From Acidobacteriota bacterium (lineage in GTDB: Bacteria; Acidobacteriota; UBA4820; DSQY01), in contig JAJYLT010000014.1 of assembly GCA_021787565.1 (NCBI GenBank), forward strand, positions 18,215 through 82,214: a stretch of 64,000 nt of DNA. Reading direction: 5' to 3'. Under the pieces are notes generated by a model. That model saw only the letters and a program-made list of their open reading frames with translations. It made no database searches and was not told the origin of the DNA. A program made the translations under genes and the position numbers. Below are positions 33,915 to 41,873 of this stretch, in pieces (position 1 is the stretch's first letter; each line of letters opens with the position of its first letter).

Positions 33915-34934
33915 ATGTGGAAAAACGTGGCGCTGAAGAAGCTGGCCCTGGCGCTGGGCCTCCTGGTCCTGGTTTACGCCGTAGGCGTGGCCGGGTACAT
34001 GGCCCTGGAGGGATGGAGCTTCCAGGACGCCTCCTTCATGACGGTCATCACCCTCGCCACGGTGGGGTACGGCGAAGTCCATCCCCTGGACGCCCCAGGC
34101 CGCTGGTTCACGGTGGTGCTGATCCTGGGCGGCATGGGGACGCTGCTCTACGGAGTGTCCACGCTCACGGCCTTCGTGGTGGAGGGGGAACTTCGGGACC
34201 TGCTCTGGAGAACGAAAATGAGCAAGCAGATCGAGAAGCTGGCCGGACACTACATCGTGTGCGGCGCGGGCCGGGTGGGAGAGTATATCCAGGAGGAACT
34301 GGAGGCCACGGGACGGGCCCTCGTCCTGGTGGAGAAAAACCTCGCCCACCTGTCGGAGCGCTTCAAGGGCAGTTCCACGGTCCTGATGCTGGAAGGGGAT
34401 CCCACGAGCGACGAGGTGTTGCAGGAGGCCGGAATCCTGCGGGCCAAGGGGCTCTTCGCGGCGCTGGGGACGGACAAGGACAATCTCTTCGTGGTTCTGT
34501 CGGCGCGGGGCCTGAACCCCCAGCTGCGGATCGTGGCCCGGGCGGACGACGAGGAGACCCGCCCCAAGCTCATGCGGGCCGGGGCGGATGCCGTCGTCTG
34601 CACCTCCTCCATCGGCGGGTTGAGGATGGCCTCGGAGATGGTCCGGCCTGCGGTGGTGACCTTCCTGGACGAGATGCGCAGCGACCGCGAATCGGTCCTG
34701 AGGGTGGAGGAGGCCCTCTGCCGCCGAGGCTCCCACCTGGATGGCAAGAGCCTTCGGGAGGCGGAGGTGGCGCGGCGCACCGGCGCCCTCGTGGTGGCCC
34801 TTCGCCGGGGCGGAAAGGGCTACGAGTTCAACCCTCCGGCCGACCGGACCATCCAGTCGGGGGACGTGCTGGTCGTCATCGGGACCCGCGAGCAGGTGGA
34901 GGCCCTTCGGAAGCTGGCCGGAGACGCACCCTGA
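33915..34934 (+). CDS. Potassium channel with RCK (TrkA-N/TrkA-C) domain
   Basis: 339-residue ion channel subunit. Two transmembrane helices (residues ~10-30 and ~70-92) flank a pore loop with the K+ selectivity filter TVGYG in TLATVGYGEVHP. A cytosolic RCK domain follows, with the dinucleotide motif IVCGAGRVGEYI and a TrkA-C domain at the end (GDVLVVIGTREQVEAL). This matches MthK/Kch-type ligand-gated channels. The internal ATG at 33915 is used because the long upstream open frame is antisense to the hydrolase gene. Confidence 0.93.
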   Translation: MWKNVALKKLALALGLLVLVYAVGVAGYMALEGWSFQDASFMTVITLATVGYGEVHPLDAPGRWFTVVLILGGMGTLLYGVSTLTAFVVEGELRDLLWRTKMSKQIEKLAGHYIVCGAGRVGEYIQEELEATGRALVLVEKNLAHLSERFKGSSTVLMLEGDPTSDEVLQEAGILRAKGLFAALGTDKDNLFVVLSARGLNPQLRIVARADDEETRPKLMRAGADAVVCTSSIGGLRMASEMVRPAVVTFLDEMRSDRESVLRVEEALCRRGSHLDGKSLREAEVARRTGALVVALRRGGKGYEFNPPADRTIQSGDVLVVIGTREQVEALRKLAGDAP

Positions 34935-34937
34935 ACC

Positions 34938-35102
34938 TTACACGTGGTTGCGCAACATGAACTCTTTGGGGTGGGGCTCCAGGTAGGTCTGCCCCTGCAG
35001 GTACTCGACTCCGTGCATCCGCACGTAGTGCCTGATGAGGGTGAGAGGCACCAGCGGGGGGACGAGCCCCTGGCGGCCGGTGTGACCTTGCTGCGTTTTC
35101 AT
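34938..35102 (-). CDS. Small conserved-looking protein, 54 aa, next to bacterioferritin
   Basis: A 54-codon frame with a strong ribosome site (GGAGGTCCCCC then ATG), 50 bases after the bfr stop on the same strand. It reads MKTQQGHTGRQGLVPPLVPL, then TLIRHYVRMHGVEYLQGQTY, ending in KEFMLRNHV. The mix of aromatic and charged residues and the good ribosome site argue for a real gene; its stop lies 3 bases from the stop of the convergent K+ channel gene. The family is not recognised. Linkage to bacterioferritin might mean an iron-related role, but this is a guess. Confidence 0.6.
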   Translation of the reverse strand: MKTQQGHTGRQGLVPPLVPLTLIRHYVRMHGVEYLQGQTYLEPHPKEFMLRNHV

Positions 35103-35152
35103 GGGGGACCTCCGGTGGGCGGCGGAGCGGGTCCACCGCCCACCGTCCTCGT

Positions 35153-35626
35153 TCAAGCGCCTTCCGTCTGTTTGTTCAGGTAGATCTCGAGGCCCATCTG
35201 CTGGATCTGGTCGCGCTGCTGCTCGGCCCAGTCCACGTGTCCCTCCTCGTCCTTGAGGATCTTGGTGAGCAGGTCCCGCGAACCGTTGTCGCCCACTTCC
35301 ACGGCCAGCTTGATCGCGTTGTTGTAGCCCTTCACCGCGTCGAGCTCGGCGCCGTAGTCGTTGAGCACGATCTCCTTCACGCTCTGCCCGATCTTTATGG
35401 GGTTGAGCTTGGAGACCGTGGGAGCGCCCTCCAGGAAGAGCAGGCGGCCGATGAGCCACTCGGCGTGGTGCATCTCGTCGATCGCCTGCTTTTCGATGGC
35501 CTTGTGGAGCTTGCCGTAGCCCCAGTTGTCGCACATCTCCGAGTGGACCATGTACTGGTTGATCGAGGTGAGTTCCTCAGCGAGCAGCTCATTGAGGACC
35601 TTGAGAAGCTTGGCATTCCCTTTCAT
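35153..35626 (-). CDS. bfr: Bacterioferritin
   Basis: 157-residue iron-storage protein that forms a 24-mer and oxidises Fe2+ at a di-iron ferroxidase site. It opens MKGNAKLLKVLNELLAEELT, with the ferroxidase glutamates at LAEELTSINQY, KQAIDEMHHAEWLIGR and ILKDEEGHVDWAE. The Met of IDEMHHAE corresponds to the haem-ligand Met52 of E. coli Bfr, so haem binding is likely. No Bfd ferredoxin is adjacent; a 54-residue protein follows on the same strand. Confidence 0.95.
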   Translation of the reverse strand: MKGNAKLLKVLNELLAEELTSINQYMVHSEMCDNWGYGKLHKAIEKQAIDEMHHAEWLIGRLLFLEGAPTVSKLNPIKIGQSVKEIVLNDYGAELDAVKGYNNAIKLAVEVGDNGSRDLLTKILKDEEGHVDWAEQQRDQIQQMGLEIYLNKQTEGA

Positions 35627-35802
35627 GGATCGCCTCCGTCAAATGGGCCCGGTACGGCTCGCCGTGCCGGAGCACTAGCCTTTTCAACCTGCATAAACCA
35701 ATTCTCGAAGCCTGGCGAGCGAAAGTCAAGGCAAGGACCGCGCTCCCGCCGGCCATTTGCTATAGTAAAAAGGAGGGCCCGCTGGGGCCGGGGGACGAAC
35801 CG

Positions 35803-37014
35803 ATGGGCGACGAGAGCCTGGCAGACTCGGATATCCACACCCACTGGGGGCTGGATCCCTCCGTCCTCTTCCTGAACCACGGCTCCTTCGGGGCTTGCCC
35901 CAGGCCCGTGCTGGCCCTCCAGCGGGGCCTGCGGGAGCAAATGGAGGCCGAGCCCGTACGCTTCCTCGGCTCCGGCCTGGAGCCCCTGTGGGACGAGGCG
36001 AGGGCCTCCCTCGCCGCCTTCATCGGCTCCGACCCCGCCGACGTGGTCTTCGTCCCGAACGCCACCGCCGGCGTCAACACCGTCCTGGCCTCCCTGCGGT
36101 TCTCGCCGGGGGACGAGCTCCTCGTCACCGACCAGGAGTACAACGCCTGCCGCAACGCCCTGGAGGTGGTCGCCCGCCGCGCAGGAGCGCGCGTGGTCGT
36201 TGCGGCCGTCCCCTTTCCCGCCGCCTCGCCGGAGGAGGCCCTCGTTGCGATCCTGCGGCGGGCCACCGAGCGCACGCGCCTCCTGCTCGTGGACCAGGTG
36301 GTGAGCCAGACGGCCCTCGTCATGCCGGTCGCCGCCCTCGTTCGGGAGATGGCGGCGCGGGGAGTGGAGACGCTCGTGGACGGAGCCCACGGCCCCGGGA
36401 TGCTGCCCGTCGATCTCTCCTCGCTGGGAGCGGCCTACTACACGGGCAACTGCCACAAGTGGCTCTGCGCGCCGAAGGGCGCCGCCCTCCTCCACGTGAG
36501 GCGGGACCTTCAGCCGGGGGTGCGCCCGCTGGTCATCAGCCACGGGGCCAGCTCCCCCCGCGCCGACCGATCGCGCTTCCTCCTGGAGTTCGGCTGGACG
36601 GGCACCCACGATCCCACGCCCTACCTCTGCGTGCCCGAGGCCATACGCTTTCTCGGCTCCCTGGTACCTGGAGGCTGGCCCGAGGTGATGGCCAGAAACC
36701 GGGCGCTGGCCCTCCGGGGGCGACGGCTCCTCTGCGACGCCCTGTGCACCGAGGAACCCTGTCCCGAGTCCATGGTGGGCTCCATGGCCGCCGTCCCCCT
36801 GCCCGACGCGCCAGGGCCGAAGCCGCAGCCGCCCCTCTTCCTGGACCCGCTCCAGGTCGCCCTGTGGGAGCGGCACCGCATCGAGGTGCCGGTCATCTAC
36901 TGGCCCGCCTTTCCCCGCAGAGTCCTGCGGCTCTCGGCCCAGCTCTACAACGAGCCGGCCCACTACGAAAAGCTGGCGGAGGCGGTGAAGGGGCTCCTGG
37001 ATGAGGGGTTCTGA
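35803..37014 (+). CDS. PLP-dependent class V aminotransferase, isopenicillin N epimerase-like
   Basis: 403-residue fold-type I PLP enzyme. It begins with LFLNHGSFGACPRPVLALQR and contains DGAHGPGMLPVDLSSLGAAY and the PLP lysine in TGNCHKWLCAPKGAALL (about Lys 220). This pattern is that of the CefD/isopenicillin N epimerase-like group, whose members include cysteine desulphurase-like and racemase-like enzymes; no beta-lactam genes are near, so the name is structural only. The next gene overlaps by 14 bases. Confidence 0.85.
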   Translation: MGDESLADSDIHTHWGLDPSVLFLNHGSFGACPRPVLALQRGLREQMEAEPVRFLGSGLEPLWDEARASLAAFIGSDPADVVFVPNATAGVNTVLASLRFSPGDELLVTDQEYNACRNALEVVARRAGARVVVAAVPFPAASPEEALVAILRRATERTRLLLVDQVVSQTALVMPVAALVREMAARGVETLVDGAHGPGMLPVDLSSLGAAYYTGNCHKWLCAPKGAALLHVRRDLQPGVRPLVISHGASSPRADRSRFLLEFGWTGTHDPTPYLCVPEAIRFLGSLVPGGWPEVMARNRALALRGRRLLCDALCTEEPCPESMVGSMAAVPLPDAPGPKPQPPLFLDPLQVALWERHRIEVPVIYWPAFPRRVLRLSAQLYNEPAHYEKLAEAVKGLLDEGF

Positions 37015-37573
37015 CCCATGGGGCGCGGGCTACGTGGATGAGACGGGCCAGTACGTGCGATGGTTCGAGCCCTACTACTTCCTCACCCCCCCCGAACGGC
37101 TGATCTACACCCACTTTCCAGAAGACCCGCGCTGGCAGCTCCTGGAGGCTCCCGTCACGCTGGCGCGCTTCGAGCGACTTCCTTACGTGAAGGCCCCCTT
37201 CTTCACCTACGGCCTGCGGTTGGCGGACGATGCCGCCTGCACCGTCGAGGTGAAGGGGATCCGCACGATCCTGGAGGTGGAGGCGCCGCCCGGCGTGACC
37301 CTCCACCCCGTCCTGCTTCGGGGGGCGGAGGAGGTCGACGCGCCCGAGGTGGTCTCCCGGGGCGACCGGAACTTCATGACCGTCACGGTGCCCGGCGCTG
37401 GGGCCTATACGCTGCGCCTCTACGTTGGCTCTGCCTCCGATCCGGCCGGCCTATCCCACCACGCGCCCAACGGTCTGCGCGTCCTCCAGTGGGCCATGGA
37501 CACCCGCCTCGTCTTCCGCCCGGAGGCCCGAAGGGGAACCGGGATAAAGGAGCGCCCTCCTTCAGAGGGCTAA
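37001..37573 (+). CDS. KY-type (kyphoscoliosis) domain protein lacking a transglutaminase core
   Basis: 190 residues. The first 60, including FEPYYFLTPPERLIYTHFPE and RWQLLEAPVTLARFERLPYV, match the segment found after the transglutaminase-like domain of KY proteins, followed by beta-rich sequence. The catalytic Cys-His-Asp domain expected in front is absent. The ATG overlaps the end of the aminotransferase gene by 14 bases, so either it is a dedicated partner or a truncated remnant. The stop lies only 3 bases from a REP-type element. Confidence 0.55.
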   Translation: MRGSDPWGAGYVDETGQYVRWFEPYYFLTPPERLIYTHFPEDPRWQLLEAPVTLARFERLPYVKAPFFTYGLRLADDAACTVEVKGIRTILEVEAPPGVTLHPVLLRGAEEVDAPEVVSRGDRNFMTVTVPGAGAYTLRLYVGSASDPAGLSHHAPNGLRVLQWAMDTRLVFRPEARRGTGIKERPPSEG

Positions 37574-37575
37574 AG

Positions 37576-37728
37576 CGCCCCGATTCCGCGATAGCGGCTC
37601 AACGCCTGCGTAGGAGCGGCGCCTCGCCGCGAACCGGGTGACCCTGCGACCAGGATGCGGTGCCCGCGTACGGTCCGTCGCGCCGGGGGCGGCGCTCCTA
37701 CGAGTGCAATTCCATCGCGGAATTTGGG
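37576..37728 (+). repeat. REP-type paired-palindrome element, copy 2 of 3 (153 bp)
   Basis: Same 153-base unit as at 61929-62081 in the same orientation, and inverted relative to 4890-5042. It starts immediately after the stop of the KY-domain gene. The two ends carry inverted ATTCCGCGAT and GTAGGAGCG hairpins. No difference from copy 3 was noticed by eye. Confidence 0.85.
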
Positions 37729-37741
37729 AAGCGCGCTCCGG

Positions 37742-37771
37742 TTGCGTCACCCCAGAAAGGGGCCCCATAAT
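37742..37771 (+). promoter_or_regulatory. Candidate promoter of the hicB-like gene
   Basis: TTGCGT, 18 bases, CATAAT. The spacer contains a small CCCC/GGGG hairpin. Weak evidence. Confidence 0.3.
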
Positions 37772-37838
37772 TCTTCTCCGGAAGCATCCTTAAGCAGGCC
37801 GGGCTCCAGGCCCAGGGCCGCAAGTGAGGAGACCCGCC

Positions 37839-38051
37839 ATGTACCGGTTTCTGGTGATCATCGAAAAGGCCGAGAACAACTACTCCGCCTATTCGCCGGA
37901 CCTTCCGGGCTGCGTCGCCACAGGCAAGACCAAGGAGCGGGCCGCGCGCAACATGCACGAGGCGATCGAAGTGCACGTCCGCGGTCTTAGACAGGACCGG
38001 CTGCCCATACCCAAGCCACACTCCCAAGCCGAGTACGTGGCGGTAACGTAG
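37839..38051 (+). CDS. HicB-like antitoxin-family protein (orphan)
   Basis: 70-residue protein with the HicB RNase H-like fold signature. It begins MYRFLVIIEKAENNYSAYSP, then DLPGCVATGKTKERAARNM and an EAI helix. No HicA toxin frame (short double-stranded RNA-binding-like) is found on either side, and there is no C-terminal DNA-binding domain. Such lone HicB proteins are common and may have regulatory roles. GAGGAG lies 9 bases before the ATG; a GTG 15 bases earlier is possible. Confidence 0.8.
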   Translation: MYRFLVIIEKAENNYSAYSPDLPGCVATGKTKERAARNMHEAIEVHVRGLRQDRLPIPKPHSQAEYVAVT

Positions 38052-38142
38052 TCCCCCCCACGACTTCGAGTGAGCGGAGCGCGCCGCGGGCCTCTGGCGC
38101 GCGGGCGGGAGGGAGGCCATATTTTCCTCGGGAACCAGACCG

Positions 38143-38505
38143 ATGAAGCCCCACATCGACGGCACATGCTTCGGGTCCATTACGGTGGAGGGCTCCACCC
38201 TCGAGCACGACATCCTCATCCGCCTGTCTGGGGAGGTCGTGAAGCGAAAGAAGAAGCTCTCCAAGGCCGTCTACGGCACCTCGCACATCCTCTCCCGCGA
38301 GGAGGCCGAGTTCGTCTACGAGAAGGGGGCGGCGCTGCTCATCGTGGGCTCGGGGCAGGAGGATTCGGTGAGGCTCTCGCACGAGGCGCGCGCCTACCTG
38401 GAGGAGCGGGGGTGCCGGGTGGAGTTGCGGAGCACCCCGGAGGCGGTCCGGGCCTGGAACGGGGCCAAGGGGCCCGCAGTGGGGCTCTTCCACGTGACCT
38501 GTTGA
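38143..38505 (+). CDS. Mth938-like (DUF498) domain protein
   Basis: 120-residue protein with the Mth938 fold. It opens GTCFGSITVEGSTLEHDILI, then GTSHILSREEAEFVYEKGA and ALLIVGSGQ, matching the small family that includes NDUFAF3. Its biochemical function is not settled; the mitochondrial member helps complex I assembly. An RBS-like GGAGGG lies upstream. It is co-directional with the HicB-like gene. Confidence 0.8.
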   Translation: MKPHIDGTCFGSITVEGSTLEHDILIRLSGEVVKRKKKLSKAVYGTSHILSREEAEFVYEKGAALLIVGSGQEDSVRLSHEARAYLEERGCRVELRSTPEAVRAWNGAKGPAVGLFHVTC

Positions 38506-38641
38506 GGGCAGGAGGGGGAGCATGACGGGGGAGGTCTTCGTGGGGGACCTCGCCATGAACCGCTTTCCGCTGCGGGCCTCGATCCCAGGGGTCCGCATCA
38601 AACGGTGCGGCCCCTGGGAGGCGCATCAGGGCGGTGCGGCG

Positions 38642-39823
38642 CTACTCCTCGCGGGCCAGGCGGTATGCTTCGCGGAAGGAGACGCCGCGTTCTTTGACGA
38701 GGCGGTAGGCCCTCTCGGCGGCGTAGAGGCCTGGATCCATGGCGGCCTTCATGCGGTCGGCGTCGAAGGCCAGCCTGGGAACGGCGTGGGCGAGCAGCCG
38801 CGCGGTGGCGCGGGTCGAGTCGAAGCTCCTGAAGAGGGGCTTCTTCATGAGCTGAAGGTCGCGGTGGTACCCGGAGGGCAGCTTGGCGGCGACGGAGAGG
38901 ACCTCCAGCAAGGCGCCCAGCGATTCCGACGCGCGGCCCCGGGCGAGCTCGAAGAGGTCCGGGTTGCGCTTCTGAGGGAGCATGGAGGAGCCCGTCGTGA
39001 ACTCGGGGGGAAGCTTCACAAAGCCGAATTCGGCGGTGGCGAAGAGGCACAGGTCGGCCGCCAGCCGGCCCATGTCCTGGGCGAGCAAAGCCACCTCGAA
39101 GAGGGCCGAGGCTTCGGCCTTTCCGCGGGAGAGCTGCACGGCGGTGACAGGCTCGTGGGTGCAGGCGAAGCCCAGCGCGCTCGTCGTGAGCGACCGATCC
39201 AGCTCGAGCAGGGGCACGCCGTAGCCCGCCGCCGAGCCCAGCGGGTTCTTGTCCGCCCGGCGCTTGGCGGCGCGGAGCCCCTGCGCGTCGTCTCGGACCT
39301 CCGAGGCGAAGGCGCCCGCCCAGAGCCCCGCGGTCGAGGGCATGGCGCGCTGCATGTGCGTGTAGCCGGGCATGGGAAGCTCGCCGCAGCGCGCCGCGAC
39401 GGCATCCAATTCGTCGGCGAGCCGGTCCGCCTCCATCGAGAGACAGTCCAGCTCCTCCTTGAGCCAGAGCCTCAGCGCGGCCATCACCTGGTCGTTGCGG
39501 GAGCGGCCGAGGTGGATGCGCCGTCCCGCCTCGCCCGTCGCGGCCACGAGCCGGTTTTCGATGGCCGTGTGCACGTCCTCGTCCTCGGGGCCGACCCGCC
39601 ATTCGCCGCTCTCGTGCGACTGGGCCAGGGCGGTCAGGGCTTCTCGCAGCGCCGCGTGGTCTTCGGCGGCGAGGAATCCTCCGGCGTGCAGCATGGCCGC
39701 GTGGGCCAAAGAGGCGCGGATGTCGAAGGGGACGAGACGATCGTCCAGAAGGGCATCCTCGCCGGCCGTGTACCGGAAGACCAGATCATCCAGAGACTCG
39801 CCGCGGTCCCAGAGAGGTTTCAT
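38642..39823 (-). CDS. argH: Argininosuccinate lyase
   Basis: Last step of arginine synthesis, argininosuccinate to arginine and fumarate. The 393 residues include HTAIENRLVAATGEAGRRIH, GRSRNDQV, and the family signature TGSSMLPQKRNPDLFELAR. The usual length is near 450; here the C-terminal part after VSFREAYRLAREE is missing. The active-site signature is intact, so activity is possible. The ATG overlaps argE as ATGA. Last gene of the arginine operon. Confidence 0.93.
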   Translation of the reverse strand: MKPLWDRGESLDDLVFRYTAGEDALLDDRLVPFDIRASLAHAAMLHAGGFLAAEDHAALREALTALAQSHESGEWRVGPEDEDVHTAIENRLVAATGEAGRRIHLGRSRNDQVMAALRLWLKEELDCLSMEADRLADELDAVAARCGELPMPGYTHMQRAMPSTAGLWAGAFASEVRDDAQGLRAAKRRADKNPLGSAAGYGVPLLELDRSLTTSALGFACTHEPVTAVQLSRGKAEASALFEVALLAQDMGRLAADLCLFATAEFGFVKLPPEFTTGSSMLPQKRNPDLFELARGRASESLGALLEVLSVAAKLPSGYHRDLQLMKKPLFRSFDSTRATARLLAHAVPRLAFDADRMKAAMDPGLYAAERAYRLVKERGVSFREAYRLAREE

Positions 39824-40914
39824 GCCTCACCCTCCTTGCCGAGAAAGAGGCTGTTTTCCAGGGCCAGCCGCTCATAGAAGGCGGCCGCCTCGATGATCTC
39901 GCTCTCCAGGACGAATTCGTCCGGCGTGTGCGAGCGCTCCGTTCTCCCGGGCCCGGCCTTGATGCCGGGGATTCCCCGGAAGAAGACGAGGTCGGACACG
40001 CCGCTGGAGGCGATCGCGCGCGAGCCGGGACGGCTGGCGAGAGCCGCGCGCACGAGCGGGTGGTCCGGAGCGGTTTCGCACGGCACCAGCCGGTCGCTGA
40101 GCACGCGGAGGCGGCCCGAGACGGCGCCCTGGAGCCGGTGCACGAGCTCTTCCGCGGGCGTTCCCGGCACGGTGCGGATATCGAGGACGCAGGAGGCGCG
40201 CCCCGGGATCATGTTCCGCGCCGTTCCGCCCTGGATGACGGTGGGCTCCAGGGTGACGCAGCCGAGGTCCGGGTGCGGCGGGCCCAGGTCCACGCCATCC
40301 ATCGCCGCCAGGTCGGAGGCGAGGGACCGGATGGCGTTGGCGGCGCCCAGCGCGCGGGAGTTCGCCGCGTGGCAGGCCCGCCCCTCCTCCTCCAGCTCCA
40401 GGATGAGAAGGCCCTTCTGCGAAACGGCGATGTCGAGCCCCGTCGGCTCTCCGACCACCACGGCGGCGGGATAGACTCCGAGAGCCTTCATTTCGGGAAC
40501 CACCGCCTCGGTACCCTTGCCGCCGGTCTCCTCCTGGGCGGACAGGCTCAGGAGGAGGCTGACCCGCTCGCACGCCCGGCTCCCCAGGGTGCGGAGGAAT
40601 GCCGCGCACATGGCCGCCACCGAGGCCTTGGCGTCGTTGCTGCCCAGCCCGTAGACGCGGCCTCCGGCCGCCTGGGCCTCATGGGGCGGGCGCGTCCAGC
40701 CCGGAGAGGGCGGCACGGTGTCCAGGTGGGTGTTGAGGCAGAGCACCGGGCCCTCTCCGTGCAGGGCCAGCAGATTGTCGCCGAAGCGCCACGTCTTGAC
40801 GTTCGGGCGACGGAGGCGCCGTTCCAGGCTGTCGCAGAGGTCTCCCTCCCCGCCGGAGACGGAAGGGGTGGCGACGATCTCGCGGTGCAGGGCGAGGAGC
40901 TCCGCGTCGGTCAC
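39820..40914 (-). CDS. argE: M20-family N-acetyl amino acid deacetylase (ArgE; acetylcitrulline or acetylornithine)
   Basis: 364-residue zinc deacylase. Metal motifs are LCLNTHLDTVPPS, GLGSNDAKASVA (Asp bridging) and LSAQEETGGKGTEA with the catalytic Glu pair; the last His is in PGRTERSHTPDEFVLE. In the operon it follows an acetylornithine-type carbamoyltransferase, so its substrate is probably N-acetyl-L-citrulline. It could also take the role of LysK in lysine synthesis, because no lysK is seen in the lysine operon. It overlaps argH by 4 bases (ATGA) and lies next to argB, whose stop overlaps its start. Confidence 0.9.
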   Translation of the reverse strand: MTDAELLALHREIVATPSVSGGEGDLCDSLERRLRRPNVKTWRFGDNLLALHGEGPVLCLNTHLDTVPPSPGWTRPPHEAQAAGGRVYGLGSNDAKASVAAMCAAFLRTLGSRACERVSLLLSLSAQEETGGKGTEAVVPEMKALGVYPAAVVVGEPTGLDIAVSQKGLLILELEEEGRACHAANSRALGAANAIRSLASDLAAMDGVDLGPPHPDLGCVTLEPTVIQGGTARNMIPGRASCVLDIRTVPGTPAEELVHRLQGAVSGRLRVLSDRLVPCETAPDHPLVRAALASRPGSRAIASSGVSDLVFFRGIPGIKAGPGRTERSHTPDEFVLESEIIEAAAFYERLALENSLFLGKEGEA

Positions 40915-41873
40915 GGGGGCGCCCCATGCCGCAAAGCGGCGTCGGCCTGCTGTTCGCCGGGGGTCAGCTCGGAGATGTCCCTGACGATCAGGGTTCCGGC
41001 GCCCTCGTTGGTGAACACCTCCGCGAGGAGACCGGCCCTGGCCTCGAACCCGACCACGTGCACCCGCTTGACCCCGCTTGAAAGCGCGATCTGCGCGGCG
41101 CTCATCTTGGGCTTCATGCCCCCGTCCAGGACGCCCCTGGCCTCCATGGAGGCCAGGCCCGTGAGGTCCGTATAGCTGATCATGGAGCCCTGGTCGTGCT
41201 GGTCTTCGAGCAGCCCCGGGGTGTCCGTGAGGAAGATGAGCTTGTCCGCCTGGAGGGCGACGGCGATCCGGGAGGCGACCGTGTCCGCGTTGACGTTCAG
41301 GAGACGGCCGCTCTCGTCCGCCGCCAGCGGGCTGACGACGGGGATAAAGCCCGCGGCCATCAGCCGGTCCAGGACGGTGGGGTCCACCGAGTGGATGTCG
41401 CCGACCTCGCCGTAATCCACGGTCGAGGAGCCCTCGTCCGAACCAACGACCACGGGCGGGCGCGCCCGCGCCTCCAGAAGTCCGGCGTCCAGGCCGGAGA
41501 GACCGACGGCCGCCAGGCCGGCGGACCGGCAGGCCGAGAGCACGGCGGTGTTCACGGTCCCGTTCAGCGCCATGACCAGCGCCTCGAGCATGGGCGGGCT
41601 GGTGACGCGGCGCCCCCGCACGAAGCGGTTTTCGATGCCGAGTCTCTCCGCGAGCCGGGTGGCCTGGGGGCCGCCGCCGTGAACGATGATCAGGCGTATG
41701 CCGAATTCGCGGAGAATGCCGGCCTGCTCGGCGAGCCGGCGCAGGGCGTCGGGATCATCTCCCATGGCGCCGCAGAGCTTGATGACGAACAGGCGGCCCT
41801 TGTAGAGCCGGATGTAGGGGAGAGCCCGCGTCAGCGCGGCGAGCATCGCCTCCCTGTCATGGGGTCCGGTCAT
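40911..41873 (-). CDS. argB: Acetylglutamate kinase
   Basis: Phosphorylates N-acetyl-L-glutamate, usually the feedback-controlled step. The 320-residue protein has the amino-acid-kinase fold. It includes RLFVIKLCGAMGDDPDALRR, LIIVHGGGPQATRLAERLG, VNADTVASRIAVALQADKLI and LDGGMKPKMSAAQIALSSGV. The N-terminal KLCGAM replaces the usual KxGGxxM. It has no fused GNAT synthase domain at the end. The ATG overlaps the argF' stop as ATGA, and its stop overlaps argE. Confidence 0.93.
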   Translation of the reverse strand: MTGPHDREAMLAALTRALPYIRLYKGRLFVIKLCGAMGDDPDALRRLAEQAGILREFGIRLIIVHGGGPQATRLAERLGIENRFVRGRRVTSPPMLEALVMALNGTVNTAVLSACRSAGLAAVGLSGLDAGLLEARARPPVVVGSDEGSSTVDYGEVGDIHSVDPTVLDRLMAAGFIPVVSPLAADESGRLLNVNADTVASRIAVALQADKLIFLTDTPGLLEDQHDQGSMISYTDLTGLASMEARGVLDGGMKPKMSAAQIALSSGVKRVHVVGFEARAGLLAEVFTNEGAGTLIVRDISELTPGEQQADAALRHGAPP

